Origin: an uncultured Sutterella sp.
GTDB lineage: Bacteria > Pseudomonadota > Gammaproteobacteria > Burkholderiales > Burkholderiaceae_F
Direction of reading: 5' to 3'
Length of the DNA stretch: 64,000 bases
Assembly (NCBI GenBank): GCA_900542195.1
Contig: UQNA01000003.1
Location: 1 to 64,000, forward strand
The position numbers were made by a program, and so were the translations under genes. The notes beneath the pieces are model-generated. The model made no database searches and was not told the origin of the DNA. It saw only the letters and a list, made by a program, of their open reading frames with translations. Each line of letters starts with the position of its first letter. Within the stretch, counting starts at the first letter, position 1. Of the stretch, positions 7,574-15,128 are shown one piece after another.

Positions 7574-8442
7574 CAGCAATTGAATGCCAAGATATTTCAT
7601 TAAAGCGCGGGAAGGTATGTATCTTCAAAGACATCTCTCTTTCAATCAAGAGGGGGCAATTCGTGGCACTAATCGGGCACAATGGAGCCGGTAAATCTTC
7701 TTTAATAAAAATCTTATTAGGCCTCATTGCACCTTCCTCCGGGACGGTGTCGGTTCTTGGAACTAAACCAGGATCGGCAGCTAAAAAAATTGGATATTTA
7801 CCTGAGAATGTCAGTTTCTATGACAACCTGACTGTCCAAGAAAACTTAAATTACTTCGCAGACCTCAAACAAGTTCCGAGGGCACGTGTCCATGAACTTA
7901 TTGAGACACTCCGACTTACCAGAGTATCTAATCAGAAAGTTTCCCTGTGCTCCAAGGGCCAGCGGCAGCGTCTCGGCTTAGCCCAGGCCCTATTAACTAA
8001 ACCCGAATTGTTATTTTTAGATGAACCGACCGTCGGTCTTGACCCGCTAGCCTCTGACTTAATGTACAGCGAGTTGGTAAAGTTAAAGAATAGCGGCAGC
8101 ACAGTAGTAGTGTGTACTCATGAACTTTTGTTGGTAGAAGATTTCATCGATCGTGCGGTTATTTTATGCAATGGTGTGAAAGTAGCAGACGGTACTGTCA
8201 GAAGCTTGAGCGAACAATTTGATGTCCCCTATGAGATGGTTTCTTCAAAGGCAGTTGATGTAGCTCGTACGGACCCAAAACTTTCTTCATTTCTGAGAGA
8301 AAACCGCCTGTTTTGTCCGGCCAATAAGCTGGAGAAAGTTCAAGAGTATTTAGAGATGAAATACGACATCAAGAGTGTAGGCGTAGTAGCCCCTTCGCTT
8401 CTAGACATATATAAAAAAGCCATAGGAAAGGGGAGATATTAG
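7570..8442 (+). CDS. nosF: NosF-like ABC transporter ATPase
   Basis: A 290-residue cytoplasmic ATPase with Walker A GHNGAGKSS (about 37-45), a signature segment CSKGQRQRLGLAQ in which Cys-Ser-Lys-Gly-Gln replaces the common LSGGQ, Walker B LLFLDEPTVGLDP and the H-loop THE. A C-terminal regulatory extension of about 80 residues follows. With the NosY membrane subunit it powers the NosDFY machine needed to complete copper sites in the periplasm. ATGA coupling to the preceding micro-gene and overlap of its last base with the next GTG show tight translational linkage. Confidence 0.88.
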   Translation: MTAIECQDISLKRGKVCIFKDISLSIKRGQFVALIGHNGAGKSSLIKILLGLIAPSSGTVSVLGTKPGSAAKKIGYLPENVSFYDNLTVQENLNYFADLKQVPRARVHELIETLRLTRVSNQKVSLCSKGQRQRLGLAQALLTKPELLFLDEPTVGLDPLASDLMYSELVKLKNSGSTVVVCTHELLLVEDFIDRAVILCNGVKVADGTVRSLSEQFDVPYEMVSSKAVDVARTDPKLSSFLRENRLFCPANKLEKVQEYLEMKYDIKSVGVVAPSLLDIYKKAIGKGRY

Positions 8443-9248
8443 TGGTGAACGGAGCTTCTACTTGGGTTATCGCCTGTAAAGAATTTAAAGATGCAGTACG
8501 CAGTTTCTGGCTTCTGGCGGGATCCTGTCTTTTTGTTCTGACATCGTTATCCGTTATATACGGAGTGGCAGCTTTAGGGGGAGATTTTAACTTCAGACCT
8601 CTGCCTTCTGTAATGAATTCTTTGCTGATGCTGGATGTATTTCTTATTCCTCTTATCGCCGTTCTGATGGCTTACGACGCTTTTGTAGGAGAAAAGGAGC
8701 AAGGAACTCTGCTTTTGCTTTTGACTTATCCCATTAGCCGGACTGCATTACTCGTTGGAAAACTCTTAGGACAAGGGTTTGCATTCGGTTTATGCCTCCT
8801 TATCGGCTCTTCTGTGTTACCAATTCTGTCAGCAGTCCATTTGCTGCCTTATGACTTGACAGAAGTGGGTAAACTGACTTTTGCCTTGGTTATTTCCGGT
8901 TGGCTATTAGGGCTGGTTTTTATTTTAATTTCATACGCAATTAGTCTTTGTGCCTCGACTAAAGCCCAGGCCTTGGCTGCATTACTTTTAATTTGGCTGA
9001 TTTCAGTCCTTCTCTATGATTTGGGACTGCTGATTTTCACAATTGCCTTTGAAGGAAAAATCACCAATGAATTGATGAACATTTGTTTGATGATTAACCC
9101 TTCAACCCTGTTTAGATTGTTAAATCATGACCTACTTGAAGCTCAAGTTCTTAGTCAGAATGTTCTGCTGATGGGAATGTATTTGTGTATTTGGTTTGTT
9201 GTTTTCTTCTTGATTGATCGTTGGTTATTGGTAAGAAGAACGTACTAA
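8442..9248 (+). CDS. nosY: NosY-like ABC-2 permease
   Basis: An integral membrane protein of 268 residues with about six helices. The segment YDAFVGEKEQGTLLLLLTYPISRTALLVGKLLG (about 79-111) is typical of NosY/ABC-2 permeases. Two tandem GTG codons occur at 8442 and 8445, preceded by AAAGGGGAGA, so either could start translation; I give the first. It pairs with the adjacent ATPase and the NosD beta-helix protein. Confidence 0.87.
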   Translation: MVNGASTWVIACKEFKDAVRSFWLLAGSCLFVLTSLSVIYGVAALGGDFNFRPLPSVMNSLLMLDVFLIPLIAVLMAYDAFVGEKEQGTLLLLLTYPISRTALLVGKLLGQGFAFGLCLLIGSSVLPILSAVHLLPYDLTEVGKLTFALVISGWLLGLVFILISYAISLCASTKAQALAALLLIWLISVLLYDLGLLIFTIAFEGKITNELMNICLMINPSTLFRLLNHDLLEAQVLSQNVLLMGMYLCIWFVVFFLIDRWLLVRRTY

Positions 9249-9259
9249 AGGTTTTGAAA

Positions 9260-9853
9260 ATGAAATTTTTACTTAAATCACTTTGCTTTGCTGCTGCCTT
9301 AACTTTCTCGTTATCTACCAACGCTCAGGCGATCTTTTCCCCCGGACTCTACAGCACCGGCGAACCTCTGAAAAAACCAAGAGTGATGAAACCATTTGTA
9401 GAGTTTTCCAAGGCACGTAAGATGCCGGACCTTAAAATCAAGAACCTCAAAGGAGAGCCCATTAATCTTGAATCTTTGAAAGGAAAGTTGGTTATCTTAA
9501 ATGTATGGGCTACATGGTGTACTCCTTGTATTCGCGAAATTCCGCAACTGGCCGAGCTGCAGAAGAAGTTGGCCGGTACGAATATTGAACTTGTGGGTGT
9601 ATCTATCGATGCTAATCCGGCGGAAGTCGAAGGGTTTCTGAAGAAACAAAAACAGACGGACTTTAAAACTTGGTTTGATCCGACAACTTCCGTAGAGGCA
9701 GTAATGCCGATGGAAGTTGTGCCAACTAATTTTCTTCTTGATGCAAAGGGAAATTTGATCGGTTATCTTCCGGGCTTTCTTCCGTGGGATGATCCGACCA
9801 TCCTTCCCTTTCTTAAAGAGTTGGAAAAGAAGTATGCAACGGTCACCAAATAA
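9260..9853 (+). CDS. TlpA/ResA-type periplasmic thioredoxin
   Basis: A 197-residue exported thioredoxin-fold protein: signal peptide (about 1-24) and the redox motif WATWCTPC at 84-90 (Cys87, Cys90). Such proteins keep haem-binding or copper-binding cysteines reduced in the periplasm. In this operon the natural clients are the many CXXCH cysteines of MccA, its copper-binding cysteines, or NosL. ATG 9260 was chosen over upstream starts because the signal peptide begins there and AAAGG precedes it by ten bases. The gene lies 11 bases after nosY. Confidence 0.88.
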   Translation: MKFLLKSLCFAAALTFSLSTNAQAIFSPGLYSTGEPLKKPRVMKPFVEFSKARKMPDLKIKNLKGEPINLESLKGKLVILNVWATWCTPCIREIPQLAELQKKLAGTNIELVGVSIDANPAEVEGFLKKQKQTDFKTWFDPTTSVEAVMPMEVVPTNFLLDAKGNLIGYLPGFLPWDDPTILPFLKELEKKYATVTK

Positions 9854-9906
9854 AAGATTTACAACTTTTTTGCAATGCTGAGCGTAGAGCTCGGAGCCTG
9901 GTTGAG

Positions 9907-9955
9907 AGAGGGTTCTGACAGGAGTGTCCGATAGTCAGGCTTCTCAGAACTCTTT
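9907..9955 (+). terminator. Hairpin between the thioredoxin gene and the sensor kinase
   Basis: AGAGGGTTCTGA (9907-9918) pairs with TCAGAACTCTTT (9944-9955) over 12 positions with two G-U wobbles, and the loop contains the small stem GACA-GGAG-TGTC. No clean U-tract follows. It may end most mcc transcription or act as the leader of the sensor kinase gene. Confidence 0.45.
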
Positions 9956-10010
9956 CACAAGGATAAGATAAGAAGGAAGAAAATAAAAGACGGCAATTTG
10001 ATTTAGGAAA

Positions 10011-11828
10011 ATGGTTTTAAGGTTTAACAGAGAAACGAATGTGGGGCGTTTGCTCCTTATTTTCTGCATAAGTATTTTTTTTGCTTCTATTTCCAAAGTT
10101 TCTTTTGCCCTTCCGGATGGCAGTCCGGTTAAATTAGCGGTAGTAAATAGTTATGATGCCGGCATATCGGCTAAGCACTTTAGCAATACTGTTGCAGCCA
10201 TCCGTGCTGCTATCGCTCCTCGCCGGCTAGATGTTCAGTTCTATGATCAAGATGATTTCTTGAAGGATGCTGCTGAGAAGAAATTCGATCTTTCGATTGC
10301 CTCGAGTGGCTTGACCGCCATGATGAAGGCCTCCAGCGGAGGAATTTCTCTTCTGACGGCTATCAATAAATGGACTCCTGATCCGAATAGGGCTAATGCC
10401 GGCGTCATCATCACCCACAAGGATAGAACCGACATCAATACTCTTGCCGATTTAAAGGGGAAAAACGTTGGAGTTTCCAGTACGAAAGCCTTTGCGGGCT
10501 TTCTTGCAATCATGGGAGAGATTGATGCAGAAGGCTTGAATCCTAATAACTTATTCGGTTCAGTGACCACCACGCATCGGCCGATGCCGGATCTCGTCAA
10601 AAGAGTATTGGACAAAGAAATTGAAGTGGCGTTTATCGCCAGCTGCATCCTGGAGAATATGGAGCGTAAAAACTTTGATGGTGACCTAAGTTCCATCAAA
10701 GTCGTTAATGAAAAATTTGATGATAATTTCAGTTGCCGTCACTCCACTCACCTTTATCCAGGGTGGATGTTTTCCGTTCAACCGACGTTGGACTCCCCAA
10801 CTCTCCGAGCTATTACCATTAGTTTGCTGCAGCTTCCCGTCGATAAAGATGAAGGTGCTTATTGGACAGTAGCTAATGACTATGACCAGATGAATTTGCT
10901 CTTGGAGAAGTCTCAAGTCCGTTATTTAGAAGATAGAACTTTAGGCTGGCTTCTCCATTATTATCGATGGTACTTCATCGCAGGCGGGGCTGCCTTGCTT
11001 CTGATTCTTCTTAATTCGATCTATCTTGGATTTGCAGTTAGAAGAAAGACTCATCAGCTGCAGAAGAAAAATCAAGAAAACGAAGAGTATGAGAGAGAAA
11101 ACAGAAAGATTCAGGAAAGAATTGAAAATCTGGAAAAGACGAATTCCATCGCAATTATTTCTGCCATGGTTGCCCACGAGCTAAAGCAGCCTCTGGGAGC
11201 GATTAATAATTATTCAGAAGCACTTCTTAGACAACTTAACCGGAATAAAAGTCCGTCGGAAAAAGTTCTTAAGGAGGCCCTTTCAGAAATCAAGGGTGAA
11301 AGCACGCGTGCTTCGGATATTATTGACTTCGTTCGAACTATCGGACGAAAAGAAAGAAGGGAAAGGAAGAAATTTAATCTGGAGGGAACGGCCTCTAGAA
11401 TTATCAGTTTAATGAAGCGATTAGGAAGACTTAACCTGAACTGCACGTTGAGCGGTGACAAAGATTTGATAGTTTACGCAGATCCTCTTAATGTAGATCT
11501 GGTTTTAATCAATCTATTAAAAAATGCGGAAGAAGCCGTGTCCGGGCAGCCTTCTCCAAAAATTAATGTTGAAATTACAAAGGCTGGGTCAACTGCTCAG
11601 GTGACAATCGAGGATAATGGGCCGGAAATGAGCGATGAAAAATTGGCCTCTCTGAGCAATCTTGGTCATTCAAGCAAAAAAGATGGTCTAGGATTAGGAT
11701 TGGCAATTGTTAGAGAACTTCTAGAAGCCAACGGGGGTTCGCTTAAGCTCTCGAAGGTTCCCACAGGAGGTCTTCGCTGTGTAGTTACTTTGCCATTAGC
11801 TTTGGAGGATGAGGATGAACTTAGATAA
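10011..11828 (+). CDS. TtrS/MccS-like sensor histidine kinase with PhnD-type periplasmic domain
   Basis: A 605-residue kinase: N-terminal helix (12-34), a periplasmic phosphonate-binding-like (PhnD/TtrS) domain from about 38 to 300, a second helix (319-342), coiled coil (345-378), the H-box MVAHELKQPL with His389, and a HATPase domain with NLLKNAEEAV and GLGLGLAIVREL. TtrS uses the same layout to sense tetrathionate, and MccS senses sulfite in Wolinella. Periplasmic Cys212 and Cys242 could react with a sulfur species. The last 14 bases overlap the response regulator. The sensor is intact although its partner is broken. Confidence 0.85.
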   Translation: MVLRFNRETNVGRLLLIFCISIFFASISKVSFALPDGSPVKLAVVNSYDAGISAKHFSNTVAAIRAAIAPRRLDVQFYDQDDFLKDAAEKKFDLSIASSGLTAMMKASSGGISLLTAINKWTPDPNRANAGVIITHKDRTDINTLADLKGKNVGVSSTKAFAGFLAIMGEIDAEGLNPNNLFGSVTTTHRPMPDLVKRVLDKEIEVAFIASCILENMERKNFDGDLSSIKVVNEKFDDNFSCRHSTHLYPGWMFSVQPTLDSPTLRAITISLLQLPVDKDEGAYWTVANDYDQMNLLLEKSQVRYLEDRTLGWLLHYYRWYFIAGGAALLLILLNSIYLGFAVRRKTHQLQKKNQENEEYERENRKIQERIENLEKTNSIAIISAMVAHELKQPLGAINNYSEALLRQLNRNKSPSEKVLKEALSEIKGESTRASDIIDFVRTIGRKERRERKKFNLEGTASRIISLMKRLGRLNLNCTLSGDKDLIVYADPLNVDLVLINLLKNAEEAVSGQPSPKINVEITKAGSTAQVTIEDNGPEMSDEKLASLSNLGHSSKKDGLGLGLAIVRELLEANGGSLKLSKVPTGGLRCVVTLPLALEDEDELR

Positions 11829-12454
11829 GCTGCAGGAGAGTGCCCTTATCAGAATTGTGGACGATGATGATGCAATGAGGAAATCTTGGAGATTTCTAAT
11901 TGAAGGCGAAGGCTGGCGTACTGTTTGTTATTCTTCTGCGCTGCGTTTTCTTGAAGAAGACAACCGTGAAGAGCCTGGTTGCGTTGTCTTAGACGTTCGA
12001 ATGCCTGATATGAGCGGCATAGAACTGCAAAGAGTCATGATGCTGCAAAAGAATGGCTTGCCTATTATCTTTGTATCTGCTCACGGCGATATCGATATGG
12101 CCGTTCAAGCTCTCAAGGATGGCGCATCTGATTTTCTGCCGAAACCTGTCAGCGCTGACAGGCTTTTAGAGGCCATCGAGAAAGCGGTTAAGAAAGACTT
12201 AGAGCGCCGGAAAGAAAAGAAACTGGCTGAAGAAACCAGACAAGCTTTCAATACGTTGACGGCAAGAGAAAAGATGGTTGCCCGTAAAGTTGCCCGCGGT
12301 TTACTTAACAAACAAATTGAATATCAGTGAAAAAACTGTTCAAGTTCATAGAGGTGTGGTATGCCGCAAACTAGGTGTCAAGAGTGCGGTAGGAGTCGCC
12401 AATATTCTCTCGATTATTAACGAGGAAGATTCCAGCTCTGAAGCTATCCGCTAG
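11815..12454 (+). pseudogene. FixJ-type response regulator (TtrR/MccR-like) broken by an 11-bp deletion
   Basis: The receiver domain is intact (acid pocket DDDD, phospho-acceptor Asp60 in VVLDVRMPDMSG, then SAHGD and PKPVS), and the LuxR-type helix-turn-helix starts normally (LTAREKMVARKVARGLLNKQI). Then the frame reads EYQ and stops at 12328-12330. The rest of the helix-turn-helix (NISEKTVQVHRGVV... to TAG 12452-12454) follows in another frame. The break falls exactly where FixJ proteins have QIAYELGISEKTV. Restoring 11 bases as a second copy of GAATATCAG with CT between the copies gives IEYQLNISEKTV in one frame, so slippage between 9-bp repeats is the likely cause. ATG 11815 has GGAGG six bases upstream. 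Confidence 0.8.
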
Positions 12455-13280
12455 CCTTCTTTGAAAAGCCGTCCAAATGGTCGAAATACCCGGAAAGAGC
12501 AGGGAGAAAAAGGACTTTTAAAGCTTTTTCTGAAGCAGAATCTACCGAACCGGCCTGTTCAATTTTTTTTATCAGAGAATCTGAAAGGGAAGCCTTATGG
12601 CTTTCGGGAATGTGAACAGCAAGATAGGGCTCGCCTATTTCTCTGACACGAAAAGGCGTCGCTGTTGACACTTCCCCCAGGATTTTCTGAATTCTTTGCT
12701 CAATTTTTTCGATTGAGTTTATTTGTTCCTTTGTGATTTCGAAGTTGTAAGGGAATCTTGTAAGCAAACAAGGTTTAGATATCTGATTAAAGTCATCCAA
12801 TCCAATTTCTTTTCCAATAGCTCGGATTTCTGCCTTTGAAAGTTCTGCCTCTGCCAGAGGCGAGAGAACATTCAGCTCTTTTAAAGCTCGAATGCCCGGG
12901 CGGTAACATTCCAAATCAGAGTGGTTAGTGCCGTCGCATAGTTTATTAACACGGATTAATAAGAAAGAGAAAAGTCCTTTTTTGCAGTGAAAGCATCGAG
13001 TTCTTGAGTTGAATTTGACTTCAGGTATTTCCAAAGGATTTTGAACCAGAATCTCTAAAGGAAAGTTGTGATTTTTTGCCCATTTTTCCGCATCTTTTGT
13101 TTCTTGAAGCGAAAGATGCGGGCCGGATATATGAAACAGCCGTACTTTGAATCCTAAATAGGTAGAAGCATATGCAAGAAAGCGGCTGTCTAGTCCTCCT
13201 GAAAAAGCTATGTTTACAGGTTCCTCGCCGAATTGTTCAGATAAAAAATCTCTTAACCTTTCGAGTTTCGGATTAAACAT
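12444..13280 (-). CDS. larE: LarE-type sulfur transferase for nickel-pincer nucleotide synthesis
   Basis: ATP-dependent enzyme that thiolates pyridinium-3,5-biscarboxylate mononucleotide. It has the PP-loop motif AFSGGLDSR (25-33). Cysteines sit at 96, 99 (RCFHCKK) and 171 (KPCLLTRFPY). This three-cysteine pattern, with the same CXXC and 72-residue spacing as I recall for Thermotoga LarE, points to the iron-sulfur-cluster type rather than the sacrificial single-cysteine type. I chose ATG 13280, which overlaps the larC stop by eight bases; earlier codons are antisense to nothing useful and only read larC in another frame. Its stop overlaps the end of the regulator pseudogene in convergent orientation. 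Confidence 0.85.
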   Translation of the reverse strand: MFNPKLERLRDFLSEQFGEEPVNIAFSGGLDSRFLAYASTYLGFKVRLFHISGPHLSLQETKDAEKWAKNHNFPLEILVQNPLEIPEVKFNSRTRCFHCKKGLFSFLLIRVNKLCDGTNHSDLECYRPGIRALKELNVLSPLAEAELSKAEIRAIGKEIGLDDFNQISKPCLLTRFPYNFEITKEQINSIEKIEQRIQKILGEVSTATPFRVREIGEPYLAVHIPESHKASLSDSLIKKIEQAGSVDSASEKALKVLFLPALSGYFDHLDGFSKKASG

Positions 13281-14118
13281 AGCTTGTTCCGTAAACAAAA
13301 ACCGCTCCGTTAGGGATTCCGGGATAAATATAAGTACCGTAGACGGTATTAATTTTTTCAACCACTATCATGGGCCAGCCTCCGAATGTCGGATTAAAAG
13401 CTTTAAGAAGTGCTAATGCCGTTGGAGTGACGGTTTCTCCTTCGGCTCCAAAGGGCCGGACAGGAATTCCCGGAAGCATCGCTTGGACGGCCGGAGCCGG
13501 GGAAGGGATAGCGCCGTGAGCGCAATGAATTACACCGTCAGCAATAGGAAGAGGACTGACTACAAAGTAATCAGGATTTAACCTGGCAAACAGTTCGCAG
13601 GTAAAGCAGATGTCCAAAATACTGTCTAATGCTCCTACTTCATGGAAATGGACTTCCTCGATGTTAAGACTGTGGACGGCAGCTTCAGCTTCAGCAACAA
13701 AAGAGAAGGCCGAGACGGCATAGGACTTTGCTTTTTCAGAAAGCTGCGCTTGGAAAATAATTTTTAAAACATCATCAAGATTTCTATGCTGATGTTCGTG
13801 TGGGAGCTGAACTGAACAATGCCAGCCTGCAATGTGATTTACCTCCTTTTTTACGAGCTGGACCGATCCTTTTAAGGCGGGAAAAATGCCGTTAAGGATG
13901 TTGTCCGTCTCTTGAGAAGAAAGTCCAAGTGTGCGGATAAGACCACACAAGAACATATCACCCGCAAGTCCTGAGTGGGATCTGATGGTCAAGACCTTCT
14001 TTCCTGCTTCGAGTTTGTCACTTTGTTCAGAAGACTTGCCGAAATCATGATGATGGTGCGGGATCTCAATATCACAGTGAGAGTGGTCCTGATGAGAATG
14101 GTGGTGTTCGTTTGTCAT
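13273..14118 (-). CDS. larC: LarC-type nickel insertion protein, N-terminal (LarC1) part only
   Basis: LarC installs nickel in the pincer nucleotide in a CTP-dependent reaction. The 281-residue product has a histidine-rich start (MTNEHHHSHQDHSH..., a probable Ni-binding tract), then LarC1 segments SGLAGDMFLCGL, EEVHFHEVGALDSI and GETVTPTALALLKAF. It ends soon after PNGAVFVYG, where full-length LarC continues for a further LarC2 domain of about 130 residues. In Lactobacillus plantarum LarC2 is reached by programmed frameshifting, but here larE begins eight bases before the larC stop, so there is no room. It may work as a short form, or LarC2 may be elsewhere. Confidence 0.85.
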   Translation of the reverse strand: MTNEHHHSHQDHSHCDIEIPHHHHDFGKSSEQSDKLEAGKKVLTIRSHSGLAGDMFLCGLIRTLGLSSQETDNILNGIFPALKGSVQLVKKEVNHIAGWHCSVQLPHEHQHRNLDDVLKIIFQAQLSEKAKSYAVSAFSFVAEAEAAVHSLNIEEVHFHEVGALDSILDICFTCELFARLNPDYFVVSPLPIADGVIHCAHGAIPSPAPAVQAMLPGIPVRPFGAEGETVTPTALALLKAFNPTFGGWPMIVVEKINTVYGTYIYPGIPNGAVFVYGTSYV

Positions 14119-14783
14119 TTAATGAATCCTTTGCAGGATAGTAATATTTTGTATGCCATGCACGCTGCCCCGAATCCATTGTCTATGTTGACTACGGCTA
14201 CGCCCGGCGCACAACAGGCAAGCATCGAATTTAACGCGGTCTGTCCTCCTGCGCAAACTCCATATCCTACCGATGTAGGGACACCAATGACGGGTTTGCT
14301 GGTCAGACCGGCTAAAACACTGGTGAGCGCAGCTTCCATTCCTGCGACAGCGATAATTATGTCGCAGGAATTTATCTGGGAGATTTTTTCCTGTAGCCTC
14401 CATAGGCCACTGACGCCGCAATCTTCAAAAACTTGGTTTTCAACATTGAGATAATCCAAAGTTCTTTTGGCTTCCCACGTGACGAAGCCGTCAGAGGTTC
14501 CAGCCGAAACAACGGCAACCCGACCCTCGACTTTCTTGGCTATCTTATTCGTATACGCTGTTTTAGCCAAAGAATCAAAACAATATTTTGACTGCAATTG
14601 AGGATCTAATTGGCTAAAGGTGATAGAGTCCAACCGGGTAAACAAAATGGGCTTTTCGGCTTCCAAAGCGAAGTTTTCTAAAAGCTTTAAAACTGAGGCT
14701 TTTTCTTTTCCTTCTGCGTAAATGACTTCCGGGATACCCGTGCGGGCCATCCGGGAGAAATCAAAATTTACATGTTCACTCAT
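14115..14783 (-). CDS. larB: LarB-type carboxylase/hydrolase, first step of nickel-pincer nucleotide synthesis
   Basis: LarB carboxylates the pyridinium ring of nicotinic acid adenine dinucleotide and cleaves it to the mononucleotide. The C-terminal PurE-like domain is clear: VAVVSAGTSDGFVTWEAKRTL, VFEDCGVSGLWRL, CDIIIAVAGMEAALTSVLAGL and GVPTSVGYGVCAGGQTALNSML. At 222 residues it is slightly shorter than the usual 240-250, trimmed at the N terminus. The stop overlaps the larC start (ATGA type). I see no strong Shine-Dalgarno. larB leads a larB-larC-larE operon; no larA (lactate racemase) or other known client gene lies in the window. Confidence 0.9.
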   Translation of the reverse strand: MSEHVNFDFSRMARTGIPEVIYAEGKEKASVLKLLENFALEAEKPILFTRLDSITFSQLDPQLQSKYCFDSLAKTAYTNKIAKKVEGRVAVVSAGTSDGFVTWEAKRTLDYLNVENQVFEDCGVSGLWRLQEKISQINSCDIIIAVAGMEAALTSVLAGLTSKPVIGVPTSVGYGVCAGGQTALNSMLACCAPGVAVVNIDNGFGAACMAYKILLSCKGFIK

Positions 14784-14909
14784 AAAGTTCTAAACGTGAG
14801 AGGTTTTTAGCTTTCCTTGCAAGAGTTTGCAAAAGACTCTGCAAAAATATTGGTTTACTTAATATTTAATTCGAAATGCGATTATTCATTAATTCGGATC
14901 AACTCTTAG

Positions 14910-15021
14910 TACCTTTTAATTAGGTAGGTCTAAACCCTTAAAAATCAGTGTTTTTCAAACATCTTTAAAATCATTTAGTTAGTTAAAAATAAGGGTTACT
15001 ACTAATAAGTAATTACCCTAA
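14910..15021 (+). promoter_or_regulatory. Divergent regulatory region between larB and the Dcu carrier
   Basis: The gap 14784-15128 carries no gene. It holds three operator-like elements. TACCT-N7-AGGTA is an inverted pair at 14910-14926. AAACCCTTA lies at 14932-14940. The near-palindrome AGGGTTACT ... AGTAATTACCCT spans 14992-15018. TACC-type half sites arranged tail to tail resemble NarL heptamers (TACYYMT), and a NarL-type regulator is encoded at 21850-22509, but direct binding is inference. Confidence 0.4.
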
Positions 15022-15128
15022 TATTTATAACCAAACTGGGTTCGCCTCTTGTATCAATTCGTAAATTCGGTAATTATTCATGTTGTCCATATTTGACACA
15101 TTTTTACAATTCATTCAGGAAGAAAATT

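Noticed and set aside
13273..13290. Programmed frameshift at the end of larC as in Lactobacillus
   Set aside because: The downstream sequence in every frame is larE from its first codons; no LarC2-like sequence exists to be reached.
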